A stretch of 64,000 bases of DNA, taken from NCBI RefSeq assembly GCF_900497805.2, contig NW_020954626.1, positions 380,518 through 444,517 of the forward strand. Direction: 5' to 3'. The notes below the pieces were generated by a model. It did not search any database. It was not told the DNA's origin and saw only the letters and a program-made list of their open reading frames with translations. Both the position numbers and the translations under genes were made by a program. Below, one piece after another: positions 1-10,693 of this stretch. The stretch is from Vombatus ursinus. Lineage: Eukaryota > Chordata > Mammalia > Diprotodontia > Vombatidae. Within the stretch, counting starts at the first letter, position 1, and each line of letters begins with the position of its first letter.

Positions 1-497
1 AAAATAGGAACTTGAATCTCTTGTAGATTCCACATAGCAACCGGGTATTTAATAAAGGTGTGTTGAATTTGGAGTCTAAACCTGGGGCAAGTATACCTCT
101 AGATGATTGGAATTGTAGAGGGCCTATTATCTCTTGCTGGAGAAGAAGGTGAGTTAAGCATAACAAAGTCATTGGAGTTGTATACTTTTTTTTAACCTTC
201 TTCATGCCTAGAACTCTTTTGTCATGAACGGCTCTTTTATCTGAGAATGTTTGCAGCGCTGTGCTTTGTAGATGTTTTCCACAGCTTTCATGTTTGTGGA
301 TGACGTCTGCTTATGGTGGATTTCTTTGCCTACAAAATTTATCCCTTTTTTAGGATTGATTCTGAGCTACTCATCACTGCTTTTTCAATCAATCTCCCCC
401 CCCCCCCCCCGTGTCTTTCTTAATAATTTTAGCCCTTCTTTTCTTGTATACTTAGGAACTTTTGTGTTTACGTAGGACTTTGAGATCATCTAGTTCA

Positions 498-690
498 TAG
501 GTTCTTAAACTTTTTTGTGGGATAGACCCCTTTGGTAGAGTCTAGTGAAGCCTGTGAATGCTGAATAATGTTTTTAAATGTGTAAAATAAAATGAATAGG
601 ATTACAAAGGAAACCAGTTATATTTGAATATTGTTATAAAAATATTAAAAGAAAAAGCAAATTAACAGATCTCAGATTCAAGAGCCCCTT
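498..690 (+). mobile_element. hAT-like miniature element, family A, with 8-bp target duplication
   Basis: A 193-bp element starting taggttcttaaac and ending agagcccctt, imperfect inverted ends of the type CAGGGGTTCTTAACC. It is flanked by ctagttca (490-497) and gtagttca (691-698), an 8-bp duplication with one mismatch. With the element removed, the flanks join into a MIR-like sequence (gatcatctagttcagctccctcattttacagatg). The internal part (gcataaaataaaatacataggattacaaagg type) recurs in family copies at 7365-7550, 12210-12396 and 56930-57116. Confidence 0.75.
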
Positions 691-2289
691 GTAGTTCAGC
701 TCCCTCATTTTACAGATGAAAAAACTGAGGCCCCAGGAAGTTTGTGATATACTCATGTTTCTTTATTGGCAAATTAATAATCTCTCCAAGCACTACCCCC
801 TCCCTATTTTTCTGGGAACAAATTGAGGGTGCTTAACTTACCTATTTTCTTAGAGAAGTTGCTAGATCATAGAATCTTTGATCTAGAGTTGGAAGGGACC
901 TCAGAGGCTAATATTAGCATCAGCATAAAATTAGTTTGTCAATGAGTGATGCTCTTTATAAGGTGTAGACATGTGCTGGCTAGGGTGCTTATTGTGTGTT
1001 ACATACTTGGCCTGCCATTGAGGTAAGCTGCCATTTGAGAATCCCTTTAGGTGTGGTTAGTGAAAGCAAAAAGTGTCATGGGCTAATTTGCTTAATTGTG
1101 GTTAAAAACAAAACAAAACAAAAATAAATAACCCTTCATCCTACTGCCAGCCACCCTTGTGTATGTCATATAACAAAATCCCTCTAGGTCTCAGTTGCCT
1201 CATCTATAAAATGAGGAGATTGGACTAGATAAATTTTAAACTTCCAGCTTAAAATGTCTGATGAATATGAACAATATATGACCACATTATTGAGACCACT
1301 TCAGCATAAACACCATTTATTTATTTATTTAAAAAAACCCAATTTGGTGAAGACTTAAAGAAATATAAATACTTCAGTACAGTTGGGTACTTCATTCCTA
1401 GATTAATCTAATTCTGGTATTTCTTCACACACTCTGATTTTCCCACCCTGGCAGATGATTTTTGCTTATTTAAATATCCAGCTTGACCACAGGTAAGTTT
1501 CTTATAGTTCTCAGGGGGAAAAGAACCCTGGTAGTGGGGTGCTAAACACATTCACTGCTTTTGGTAGCCTTTCTTTTAAAGTTGATGAGTGTCCAATTTC
1601 AACTTATTTCCTTTAGAGTGAAGAGCCAGAGCCAGAAACTGTGGTTTGTTGGTTTCTAATTTTGGGAAACTGCTTCTTATGAAGTCAGGCTGCATTCTTA
1701 AATGATCCCCAGATTATGATGTTTGAAAGAGGGGTTAGGGTGGAATGGAACTTTGATGAAAGTCCCAAGGTTTTTGAAGGTCTCAGGTGGAAGGTGGGGT
1801 GCTGGAGAGAATGCAATTTCCTTTATTAAACAAGGTTTAAAATAACAGAGCAAGGAGAAGGAAAGGGAGAGCCCCTTCTTATTAAAGCATTTCTGTTCTT
1901 GCCCCAGGGTTTTCAGTCTATAAGCAGTACACTGGGGAAAGGCCTGATATTTCCAAGTCATCTCAACGCCCTCACCTGCAATAGGAAGAGAAAGATCCCT
2001 TTGTCCTTTGCTGAATGGCTTTGGGTCTGTTAGGGTCTAGGGTTTAATGGAAATCTGAACTCTCCCTGATGTTCTCTCAGAAACATTTCTCTTCCACAAT
2101 TTGTTAATGTGTTCACAACAATTCTTTGTTATCCATGTGGAGTTTATTGCACATTTGATATAACTTACATAGTGGTTGCATACTAAGTAAATCAACTCCT
2201 AGGGCACTTATTTATTTATTTATTATTTATTGCAAGCTACTCATTGTATTATAGCAATGTGAGATCACTGTATATCTTTGTTATCTGTG

Positions 2290-2820
2290 TCCCTTTGGAT
2301 TGAGTGGGGAGTGGATAGGTGCACGTACTTCATTCATATCACTCCAGTTTACTTGTGTTATCTGTTCCCTGTTATAACTGTATACTGCTTAATATCACTT
2401 CTTTAGGTGGTTATCTTATTACAATCCACATGATTTCTATCCTGCCTAAGATATGGAATAAGGTCCAAATTTGCTTTTGGTCAAAAACATGCATTTCTTT
2501 TATGCCGTTTTTGGCATTCTGCCTCTTAGAATCCTTATCTTCTTTCAAAGATAATTTCAGGTGCTACTTCCTCCATGTAGCCTTCTCTGATCTCCTCAGC
2601 TATTAGTGTTATCTTATCCTCAGGTATTCTAGAACCTTTCCTTTTCCTTTTCATTTCCTTCACTCCTTGCCTTATGTTATATTTATATGTGTGCCTGTCA
2701 TTCCTTTTATAAAATTTAAGTCCCTTGAAGACAGGGGTCATTTACTTTTTTATTTATATCACCATTACTGTTACAATCCCTTGAATGTAATAGATAATTA
2801 ATAAATGTTAATTGAATTGA
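2290..2820 (+). mobile_element. L2/L3-type LINE 3' end fragment (ends approximate)
   Basis: Text typical of CR1-superfamily 3' regions: a 'cttcctccatgtagccttctctgat' type segment, then 'gtcccttgaagacaggggtc', ending in 'aataaatgttaattgaattga', the characteristic short terminal repeat of this group. The small reading frames inside are remnants and not genes. Confidence 0.65.
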
Positions 2821-2939
2821 AAGAAAATTCTGAGTCTGTCTTTTACATTTTTACATGTTACTCTTTCATATTGTATGGCTACCCAGAATTTGCTTTTGTT
2901 GCTTAGGGAAGAAAAGGATTCTTCCTTCACTTGTCAGCT

Positions 2940-3345
2940 TAGTAGGAAGAATTCTGGATATGAAGTCAGGAGACTGGGTTCAAATTTATTTATTTTTTTG
3001 GCTAGGCAGTGGGGTTAAGTGACTTGCCCAGGGTCACACAGCTAGTAAGTGTTATGTGTCTGAGGCTGGATTTGAACTCAGGTCCTCCTGAATCTAGGGC
3101 TGGTGCTCTATCCACTGTGCCACCTAGCTGCCCACTATGGGTTCAAATTCTAGCTGTGGAAACTTAGTATTTGTGTAACCATGGGTAAGTCAGTTAGCCT
3201 TTTGGAGTTTTTGTTTCATCATCTGTAAAATGGAGATTATCACACGTATGTAATCATATGTACCTGTTAGAATCATGGTGTTATTGTTAGTGAAACACTT
3301 TATGAACTTAAAAGTACTTTATAAATATGATTTTATTTTCTTGCA
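2940..3345 (+). repeat. MIR/core-SINE interrupted by a younger SINE
   Basis: The left part (tggatatgaagtcaggagactgggttcaaatt) and right part (tgggttcaaattctagctgtgg ... gtaagtcagttagcc ... catctgtaaaatggagat ... cactttatgaacttaaaagtactttataaat) form one MIR in + orientation when the SINE at 2987-3137 is removed. Confidence 0.75.
2987..3137 (-). mobile_element. tRNA-derived marsupial SINE with A-rich tail (WSINE-like)
   Basis: Minus-strand SINE: the + strand shows a T-rich tail, then gcagtggggttaagtgacttg, and ends at gcacagtggatagagcacc-type tRNA-derived sequence (seen as complement). It is flanked by tgggttcaaatt at 2975-2986 and 3138-3149, a perfect 12-bp duplication, so it inserted by LINE machinery into a pre-existing MIR. 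Confidence 0.85.
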
Positions 3346-3645
3346 TGCTAATATTTTTGGAGACTTCATTTTCTCAAGCGTTTTATGGTTTCTGTCTTTA
3401 GATTTCACTTGGGGCAGGTAGCTTTTTTATGTGCCAACCACATAATTCTTCATTCATAATATACAACTGGCTGCTATGTATGTCCCGTTTTCTTTGTATC
3501 CATAATAGAAATGATTTTCTTCTTTCCTTCTCAACTCCCCTTTTCCTGTTTTCCCACTGTATTTTTCTTTCTTCTTGACTAAGAATAGCTAGGTTGTTAC
3601 CTGTCTAGCCGTGGAATTGTCAGAATTAGGTTTCAGGTGTGGTAT

Positions 3646-3661
3646 CAAGTCAGCTTTCTTT
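3646..3661. repeat. L1 target-site duplication, left copy
   Basis: caagtcagctttcttt, repeated exactly at 6706-6721. It brackets the L1 at 3662-6705. Confidence 0.9.
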
Positions 3662-4033
3662 CTTTCTTTCTTTTTTTTTTTTTTAAATTAATATATTTTG
3701 ATTTATAAGCAATTACTTTATAAGCTTTTGAGTTTTAAATTTTTCTCCCCTCCCTCTCCACCTCCCTCCTCAAGACAGCATGCAATCTGATATAGACTAT
3801 ACATATACATTCCTTTTAGACGTATTTTCACATTAGTGATGTTGTAAGTAAGAATTGGAACTGATAGGAGGAACCACCAGAAAGAGGAAACAAAACACAA
3901 CAGAAGAAAAAAAATAGTGAATAGTATACTTCGATTTGCATTCAAACTCCATGGTTCTTTCTTTGGACGTGGATAGCATTTTCCTTCATGAGACAGATCC
4001 TTGTATTGCTGAGAAGGGTTAAGTCTATGAATA

Positions 4034-4363
4034 TTATGCTGTACCATTTGGCGCATATGTGTTTAGTAATGATGTTACTTCATTGTCTATGGTGCCTTTT
4101 AGCAGGATGTAGTTTCCTTCCTTATCTCTTTTGACAAGATCTATTTTTGCTTTTGCTTTGTCTGAGATAAGGATTGCTACCCCTGCATTTTTTACTTCAG
4201 CTGAAGCATAATATATTCTGCTCCAGCCTTTTACCTTTACCCTGTGTGTGTCCCTCTGTTTCAAATGTGTTTCCTGTAAACAGTATATTGTAGGATTATG
4301 GTTTTTAATCCATTCTGCTATCCGCTCCCATTTTATGGGAGAGTTCATCCCATTCACATTCAC
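4034..4363 (-). pseudogene. L1 ORF2 N-terminal endonuclease fragment
   Basis: The minus-strand frame reads NVNGMNSPIKWERIAEWIK, then YCLQETHLKQRDTHRVKVKG, then KNAGVAILISDKAKAKIDLV and NTYAPN. These match the first ~110 residues of the L1 ORF2 apurinic-like endonuclease, including the NVNG and QETH active-site motifs. The frame extends a few codons upstream of 4363 (IVIIT). After YAPN the sequence switches to L1 3' region, so the remaining endonuclease, reverse transcriptase and Cys-rich domains are missing. Confidence 0.88.
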
Positions 4364-4895
4364 AGTTATGATTACTATCTATGTCTTTCTCTCCATTCTT
4401 TTTCCTCCATTTATGCTTTTCTTTCTCCTTTTCCCTCCTCATTAGTGTTTTGCTTTTGACCACTGCCTCCCTCAGTCCTGCCTCCCTTCTATTAGCCGCT
4501 TCCCTTTTCTTCCCCTTACTACTTCCCTTCCTTCTCTCTCCCTCCCTTTTCTTTCCCCTTTTCCCTCCTATTACCTATAGGGCAAGTTAGATTTCTATAC
4601 CTTACTGATTGTTATTCCCTTCTTGAGCCAAATCTAATGAGAGTAAGGTTCAAACAATGCTCATCTCTCTCCTTTTTTTCTTCTGCTGTAATAGGTTTTT
4701 GTGCCTTTTCCTGTAATGTAATTTACCCTTGTCTGCCTCCTCCTTTCCTTTTCTCTAAGTACATTTGCTTAGATCAGATTAATCTGCTTACTTGGATCCA
4801 TTTAACCCACTTGATTATATTTTTTTTTTATCATTACATCAAAGTCAGCTCCTTTATGTATACCCCTTTAACAAGGTGTAATAGCAATACAGTTC

Positions 4896-5996
4896 TCAAG
4901 AGTTATGTGTCATCTTCCATTGTAGGGATGTAAACAGTTTGCCCTTATTATTGTTCAACATGTTGTTTCTGTCCTGTTTACCTTTTTCTGTCTCTCTTGA
5001 GTCTTGTATTTGAAGATCAAATTTTCTGTTGAGCTCTGGTCTTTTTATCAGGAAGGTTTGGAAGTCCCCTATTTCATTGAATATCCATCTCCTCCCCTGA
5101 AAGATCATGCTCTTTTTTGCTGGGTAGTTGATCCTTGGTTGTAATCCAAGCTTCTTTGCCTTACAGAATATCGTATTCCATACCCTACGGTTTTTTAATG
5201 TAGAAGCTGCAAGATCCTGTGTAATTCTGACTGTGGTTCCATGATATTTAAATTGTTTCTTTCTGGCTGCTTGTAGTATTTTCTCTTTGACCTGGTAATT
5301 TTGGAATTTGGCTACTATATTCCTTGGTGTTTTCAATTTGGGATCTCTTTCAGGAGGTGATTGGTGGATTCTTTCTATGGCTATTATACCTTCTGGTTCT
5401 AGGACCTCAGGACAATTTTCCATTATGATTTTCTGAAAGATACTGTCCAGGCTCTTTTTTTCCATCATGATTTTCAAGTAGACCATAATTTTTAAATTGT
5501 CTCTCCTAGATCGGTTTTCCAGGTCATTTGTTTTATCAATGAGGTATTTTACATTTTCGTCTATTTTTTCATGCTTTTGTTTTTGTTTGACTGATTCTTG
5601 CTCTCTCATAGAGTCATTAACTTCCATTTGCCCAATTCTGATTTTTAACAAATTGTTTTCTTCTATTAGATTTTGTACCTCCTTCCCCATTTGTCCAGTT
5701 GTATTTTTTAGGGACTTGTTTTCTACAGTTAATTTTTGTCCTTCCTTTTCCAAGCTATTGACTCTCTCTTGCATACTTCTCATTTCTTTTCCCATTTTTT
5801 CTTTTCCCTGTCTCATTTGACTTTTAAAATTCCTCTTGAGGTCTTCTAAGAAGGCTTTTTGGCCTTCAGACTAGTTCATATTCCCTTTTGAGGTTCCAGA
5901 TGTGGGTTTGTTGACCATATTGTCCCCTTCAGAATTTCTACCTTGATCTTCACTCTTCCCATAATATGAATCTATGGTACATTTCTTTTTGCTCAT
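4896..5996 (-). pseudogene. L1 ORF1 (RNA-binding coiled-coil protein), one in-frame stop
   Basis: The minus-strand frame begins ATG AGC AAA AAG AAA at 5996 and runs 366 codons to the stop at 4896. It is open except for one TAG at 5871-5873, so a 306-residue frame remains from the Met at 5816. Visible parts are a basic start (MSKKKC), a long heptad-rich coiled coil (about residues 70-150, with KLTVENKSLKN and NLIEENNLLK), the RRM-like region opened by NDLENRSRRDNLKI, and the C-terminal domain with RITQDLAASTLKNRR. In L1 biology this trimeric protein coats L1 RNA. Length and domain order fit a near-complete ORF1. It is a decayed LINE gene, not a host gene. Confidence 0.88.
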
Positions 5997-6705
5997 GGTG
6001 TTTGCTTATTTCCTGGCCTTTAAAGAGATTGAACTCCCTTGCTGGGGAGCAGAGGTCACTGACCCAAGCTTTTTGTGTTGGGAGCCTAAGGGCCTGGTTG
6101 CTGGCTTTGTGTGCTGGGGCCTGCAGTGTTGGCAGTTGGAGACTGTAGGGTTCTGGCAGCTTACCTGGTGTTGGGCTGGAATCAGCAACACTGGAAATCT
6201 AGGGGTAGGATTGGGTAATGTGGCCCCTAGAGATTTCCTGCTCACCTGGGCCTTTCCTTCCTTTCGCTTTCTTCAGCTCCTTTCAGATGGATGTTGCAGG
6301 ATGTTTATCTGCTTAGGGCCCCTTGGAGTGCTGCTTCCCATAATTTTGCTGAGGCACTGGGAAACCTGGTGGCTGTAGAATGCCGAGTCACCTGGTGGTT
6401 TTCCAAGCTGGTTTCCACCAGTTCCCTGCCTTCACTGAGGCACTCAGGGGTCCAGGTGTTGGTGTTTGCCTGTTCCACCACCTGGGTTTCAGGATCTCCT
6501 CCTGGTATGCTGAGGTGGGGCTTTCCACTAGCTTGCTGGGACACCTCCCATTCTGTACTGCTCCCCTTTCCCAAGGGCAGGAGGGGCCTTTCCTATTAAT
6601 CCTTCAAGCTACCTGGGCTACTGGACTGCTGCACCCCTGTCTTCTGGTTCGGCTGTTCCAGGGTTTTTCCTGGGGCAATATTTTCTGGGCTTTCAGAGGT
6701 TAATC
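5997..6705 (-). other. L1 5' untranslated leader
   Basis: GC-rich (clearly above the AT-rich flanks) sequence between the ORF1 start and the 5' target duplication. It probably carries the internal promoter of the element. Open frames of up to 134 codons on the + strand here are chance by-products of base composition. Confidence 0.7.
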
Positions 6706-6721
6706 CAAGTCAGCTTTCTTT
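6706..6721. repeat. L1 target-site duplication, right copy
   Basis: Exact 16-bp match to 3646-3661, marking the 5' end of the minus-strand L1. Confidence 0.9.
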
Positions 6722-7364
6722 GAGGAAAGAAATAACAACAAAAAAGAAATTGATTATATTTTAACAGACAGAAAATGACTGATGGTGACAGTCATCTCTG
6801 GTGGTATACTTCAGATCTTTGACTTGTTAAAGCAAAGATTGTGATTAATGCAAAGCTAGAGGAAAGAAGAAAAATGAGTAAAAATATAGCCTGCTTTTAA
6901 AAATGCCAGCCTCATGTTGGTAACAAGTCATTTAGAAAAAAGGGAAATGAATAGAGGAAAGGACATGAACAGTGACTGTAATAATTTCATGCAGAATTTT
7001 AAGTGCTATAAACCAGTAATTATAACAGGGAGATCACGAAAGTTGAGAGATTGCCATGACCTACTTGCCAGGTACAGATATATTGACAACAATGAACAAT
7101 AGTCATTTGGAATATAAATTTGTTTGTAAAGTAATATGGAAGAGGATGAGTAGAATTTGCCTCATAAAAATAGTAAGAAGTAATGAAGGGAAAAAAACTA
7201 GTTTAAATAAAGGTTGGCCAGTGTCATCCTGTAGACATTTATGGATGAGACTGCAAGGAGTTCAACAAATGGATGAAAAAGATCTGTAAATATTTTTATA
7301 ATTTTTTTTCATGAGAGCCATCTTGCTTACATTTTTACGTTATACTCTTGTATGTGTGATCTGG

Positions 7365-7550
7365 AGCAGGCATTGTTTACCTGAACTGAAAAATTTTTTG
7401 GATAACTATTTACATATAATTGATTTCTTTTTTAAGCCTATATATTTTATTTTATGTGTTTAAAAACATTATTCTAGTAAGGGACCTGTGGACTTTACTA
7501 GACTGCTAGAGGGATTCAAGACCCTCCCCCTAAAAAAGGTTACAAACCCC
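7365..7550 (-). mobile_element. hAT-like miniature element, family A, with 8-bp target duplication
   Basis: A 186-bp element. Read on the minus strand it begins ggggtttgtaacc and ends ggtaaacaatgcctgct, inverted ends of the same type as 498-690. It is flanked by tgatctgg (7357-7364) and tgatctag (7551-7558), 7 of 8 identical. The internal AT-rich part matches the other family copies in reverse orientation. Confidence 0.78.
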
Positions 7551-7608
7551 TGATCTAGAGGAAGTAGAAATGACCCTCAAGGATAAAAAAAAAAATGATG
7601 GAATAGTT

Positions 7609-7791
7609 CAGTGGTGGGGAAGCTGCGGTCTCGAGGCCACGTGTGGCTCTCCAGGTCCTCAAGTGTGGCCCTTTGACTGAATCCAAACTTCACAGAACAA
7701 TTCCTTTAATAAAAGGATTTGTTCCGTAAAACTTGGACTCAGTCAAAAGGCCACATCCAAGGACTTAGAAGGCCCAGGTTCCCCACCCCTG
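7609..7791 (+). mobile_element. hAT-like miniature element, family B (OposCharlie-like)
   Basis: A 183-bp near-palindromic element starting CAGTGGTGGGGAA and ending TTCCCCACCCCTG. Its two arms are complementary over tens of bases: gtggccctttgactgaatcc on the left against a tggactcagtcaaaaggcca arm on the right. Flanks gaatagtt (7601-7608) and caatagtc (7792-7799) match at 6 of 8, fitting a hAT 8-bp duplication. The ends resemble the OposCharlie (OC1) group from memory. Confidence 0.75.
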
Positions 7792-8084
7792 CAATAGTCA
7801 AACTCAACTAGACCACGTGTACAGAGGAGCTCCTTACTCAAGTCAGCATGGTTTCTGAAGATGTTGAGGGATTGATTCTCAAGGTTTCTAAAAGAGGGAA
7901 TATGTCGAAGTTGTGGAAAAATCTTGGACTTTATTATTACCCCCCAAAAAGGTGAATATCAACAACTTCTTACCTGTATCTATACTTTGAATGCTGGGAA
8001 CATAGATGGAGAGCTGGAGGGGACTTAAGAAAGTTATTTAGTGCAGGCCTCTCTGTAACTTTTCCTATGTAATTTTTTTTTTTC

Positions 8085-8190
8085 AGCCAAAGACAAGGTT
8101 TATTAAAGATCCTCCATGTTAGCCAAACCCTTGAGGAATCTGAGAGTCTGTGAGGTATTGGCTAGATTCTAAGAATCAGAGCCTATATGA
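8085..8190 (-). mobile_element. Retroviral LTR fragment (same family as 49030 and 51937)
   Basis: agccaaagacaaggtttatt and tattggctagattctaagaa closely match the minus-strand solo LTR around 52023-52120. Only about 100 bases of the LTR are recognisable, so this is a fossil fragment with no coding part. Confidence 0.65.
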
Positions 8191-9009
8191 ATTTTTTTAT
8201 GAAAATAACTTAAACTTGCATAGAAAGTACACCCTTGATAAAGGTATTCGATAAGAACAGCAAGGCTTTCAAAAGTAATATTCAGTAGTAGACATTTACA
8301 CTATCACACCGTTAAGTGAAACATAAAGAATGTAAGATCCTACTTTAGTTACTGTTTCTTGACTATTGAGGGAATAAAAATTTGGCTTAGTTAAACAAAA
8401 CTGTCTCAAAGGCAAGTTTGCCACAAGGTGTCGCCCATGTGTATTCCAAAATTATGCAAGATCTTTTAGAGATGTAACTGAGATAAACTTGTTCAATGAT
8501 CCTCCAGTTTTTAATATCAGACAAGGCATAAAACAGGTGGGTGGGGTGGGGGGGAGATTTACCAAAGGTGTTTGTAACTATCAGAGGAAATGCAATGCAG
8601 CCTTGAAGTCAGCAGAATCCTCATAAATCATGAGGTCCTCAGAGGTTCCTGTTTGGGGATGACATGCTGACTGTAATAGCTCTGGAAAATTGTATAGCCT
8701 TTTAAATAAGATTCATAATCACTCCAGAGCATTCATCTAACTATCCATGTGAGGGCGGAAAGAGTGAGGGCAAGAAAAGCAAGTAGATAAAGAATGCCTG
8801 TTACCAGGCTCTGATAGAGTTGTATGTACAACCTATGGAACTTGACCCTTGGTGCATATAACTTTGATAGGTATTCAAATGGACAGCAAGTTCAGCCCAG
8901 AATTGGAGAGATTAGTCTGCATTGCCTATATGTGAAATCATAGGTGGGATCACATTATTCTTTTAATGACCATATGCTGAAACAAAAATGACAACCAAAA
9001 GACTTAAGA

Positions 9010-9605
9010 CCTTTTTTTTTTTTAAAACAAATGTTTTGGATTTTTTTATATTACATGTATTTTCCAATATATTCTTTCTGCCTCCCAGAGAGCCATATCT
9101 TATAATGGAAAAAAATAGTACAGCAAAACCAACCAACTCATTGAAAAAGTCTGGTATCACATATAGCTCAGATTCCATGGCCTCAAGTGAAGGTTGTCCT
9201 TTTTATTAAAAAAAAAAAATTAATAAAATGTTTTGGTATATGGGGGCTTTCTTTTTATCATTGACCTCCTTGGCTAATGGGTGGGACCTTTAGGTCAAAC
9301 GGTATAGACATTTTAGTCACTTTCTTTGCCTGATTCCCATTTGCCTTCCAGAATGGTTGGATCAATTTATAGTTCCACTAATAGTTCATTATTGTATTTC
9401 TCTTTCTATAGCCCCTTCAATATTAACTTCTCTTCTTTTGTTATCTTTTCCATCTTGCTTGGTGTAAAACCCTCAGAGTTGTTTAATTTGCGTATTGCTT
9501 TAAAGTTTTCATATGGTTGTTAATAGTTTGCAGTATTTCTTCTGAAAAGTATTTGTTCATATCCTTTGATTGTTTATCTAATGGGGAATGGCTTTTGGGA
9601 CTCAT
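9010..9605 (-). mobile_element. L1 3' fragment (end of ORF2 and 3' region)
   Basis: On the minus strand: ccattccccattagataaac, then caaaggatatgaacaaatac, then gatccaaccattctggaagg and gtttgacct. This is the well-conserved distal ORF2 region of mammalian L1. It is followed by a degraded 3' region ending in a T/A tract at 9010-9022. It is 5' truncated. Confidence 0.8.
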
Positions 9606-9829
9606 CTATGGCAACAAAGTGGCACAGTAGATAGACACTGGTCCTGGAAAGTGCTTAGCAGGATGACCATCAGGAAGTAGGTGCTTTATTATTATTATTT
9701 ATTATTATATAACAATATTATTTGGGTGATTTTATTTGGTGGTGAATCATGGAATATGATAGTTTTAAGTATTTGAATTTAAGATCATCCTCAGGAAAAC
9801 AGATGTACATTGGGCATGAATAGATTGTA

Positions 9830-10145
9830 ACAAACTAAATGAGTAATTTTGAAGAAAAATTGGTATAAGTTATACCTTCAAAGAAACGTATGATCAAAAA
9901 AGAAGCTGGGCTGGTCATTTGGCAAGAATTAAGGATAGGTGATGCACAGTATACTTCATAGGCATCTTTGAGATTTGGAAAGAAAGCCTCAACACATTAG
10001 GCGTGCCTTCCCTATGGCAAAGTTATGGGAAGGATGTGGGAAAGAATTAGGCAGAATGAATAGATGGTGATCGATTTACACTGTTGGAAGACATACCCAT
10101 ATTAGTGGCATTTTGGAGTGCTGGAGCAAGGCTTTCAAATGTGTA
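9830..10145 (+). mobile_element. Possible LINE C-terminal fragment
   Basis: Conceptual translation across the stretch gives pieces such as GHLARIKDR and KLWEGCGKELGRMNRW, which recall the C-terminal GHxxR region of RTE/X-like LINE proteins. No continuous frame is present. The assignment is weak. Confidence 0.3.
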
Positions 10146-10319
10146 TCACTTAAGTATGCTGACAATTTAGTTATTGATATTCCAGAAACTCTTAGGCACC
10201 TAAAGATATAAAAGTAGAGGTAGTGTAGGTATTCATAATTACACCATTATTGCCATTTATCAAAGTCCATTTTGTAATTAGTAATCATAACTCCAGGACT
10301 TGTGTAGAGCTTTCTTTTT

Positions 10320-10527
10320 GAGAACTCCAAATGACCTTCATAGCAGTCATCCTGACAACAACCTGAGAGATAGGAGCTATTACTATTCCCATTTTGCTGA
10401 TGAAGGAAGTGAGGATGAGAGATCTTTCCTATGATCACACAACTAATAAGTGTGTGAGGTTGGATCTGAACTTAAGTCTTCCTGACTCCCAGGCCAGTGC
10501 TCTATCCACTGCTCCACCTAGCTCCCT
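10320..10527 (-). repeat. MIR-related core-SINE (marsupial type)
   Basis: Minus-strand copy: caacaacctgagagataggagctattac, attttgctgatgaaggaagtgagg, cacaactaataagtg and a terminal agtgctctatccactgctccacctagct, i.e. a tRNA-derived end read from the other strand. Confidence 0.7.
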
Positions 10528-10648
10528 TTTATCTCATTTGTGGTCATAAGTTCTTGACCATTCTTGCCTTACAAAGAGAAACTGGGTTTCACAGAAGTTA
10601 AACCAATTCATCTAATGTTATATACCACCTGAAGCAAGGGAGGGCTGG

Positions 10649-10649
<1 letters not shown>

Positions 10650-10693
<44 letters not shown>
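10650..10693. repeat. (ATCT)n microsatellite
   Basis: About 11 uninterrupted tetranucleotide units starting after agggctggct. Likely polymorphic in length. Confidence 0.95.

Larger units (their letters stand above)
1..3645 (+). other. GALK2: GALK2 intron, 5' part of the visible sequence
   Basis: No exon was found. Contents: a poly-C run near 397-410, a hAT-like miniature element inserted in a MIR-like repeat (498-690), MIR-like fragments near 860-905 and 1180-1260, an L2/L3 3' end (about 2290-2820), and a MIR split by a SINE (about 2940-3345). Positions 905-1180 and 1260-2280 show nothing I can assign. Confidence 0.6.
3662..6705 (-). mobile_element. L1 LINE with both ends but most of ORF2 missing
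   Basis: A 3,044-bp minus-strand element between perfect 16-bp target duplications. From its 5' end: a GC-rich leader (about 6705-5997), ORF1 (5996-4896), a GA-rich spacer, the start of the ORF2 endonuclease (about 4375-4034), then directly a 3' region resembling the one at 27700-27850 (gaaggaaaatgc ... gaatgcaaatcgaagtatactatt) and a terminal A tract seen as T at 3670-3684. A complete mammalian L1 is 6-7 kb, so about 3 kb of ORF2, including all reverse transcriptase, is absent. The intact duplication shows it arrived as a single insertion with both termini. Confidence 0.9.

Noticed and set aside
5974-6703. Overlapping + strand frames of 102-134 codons
   Set aside because: They lie antisense within the GC-rich L1 leader, lack known domains, and overlap frames on both strands. 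Composition explains them.
10650-10693. Regular short repeats as a CRISPR array
   Set aside because: It is a simple ATCT microsatellite without spacers, in an animal genome.
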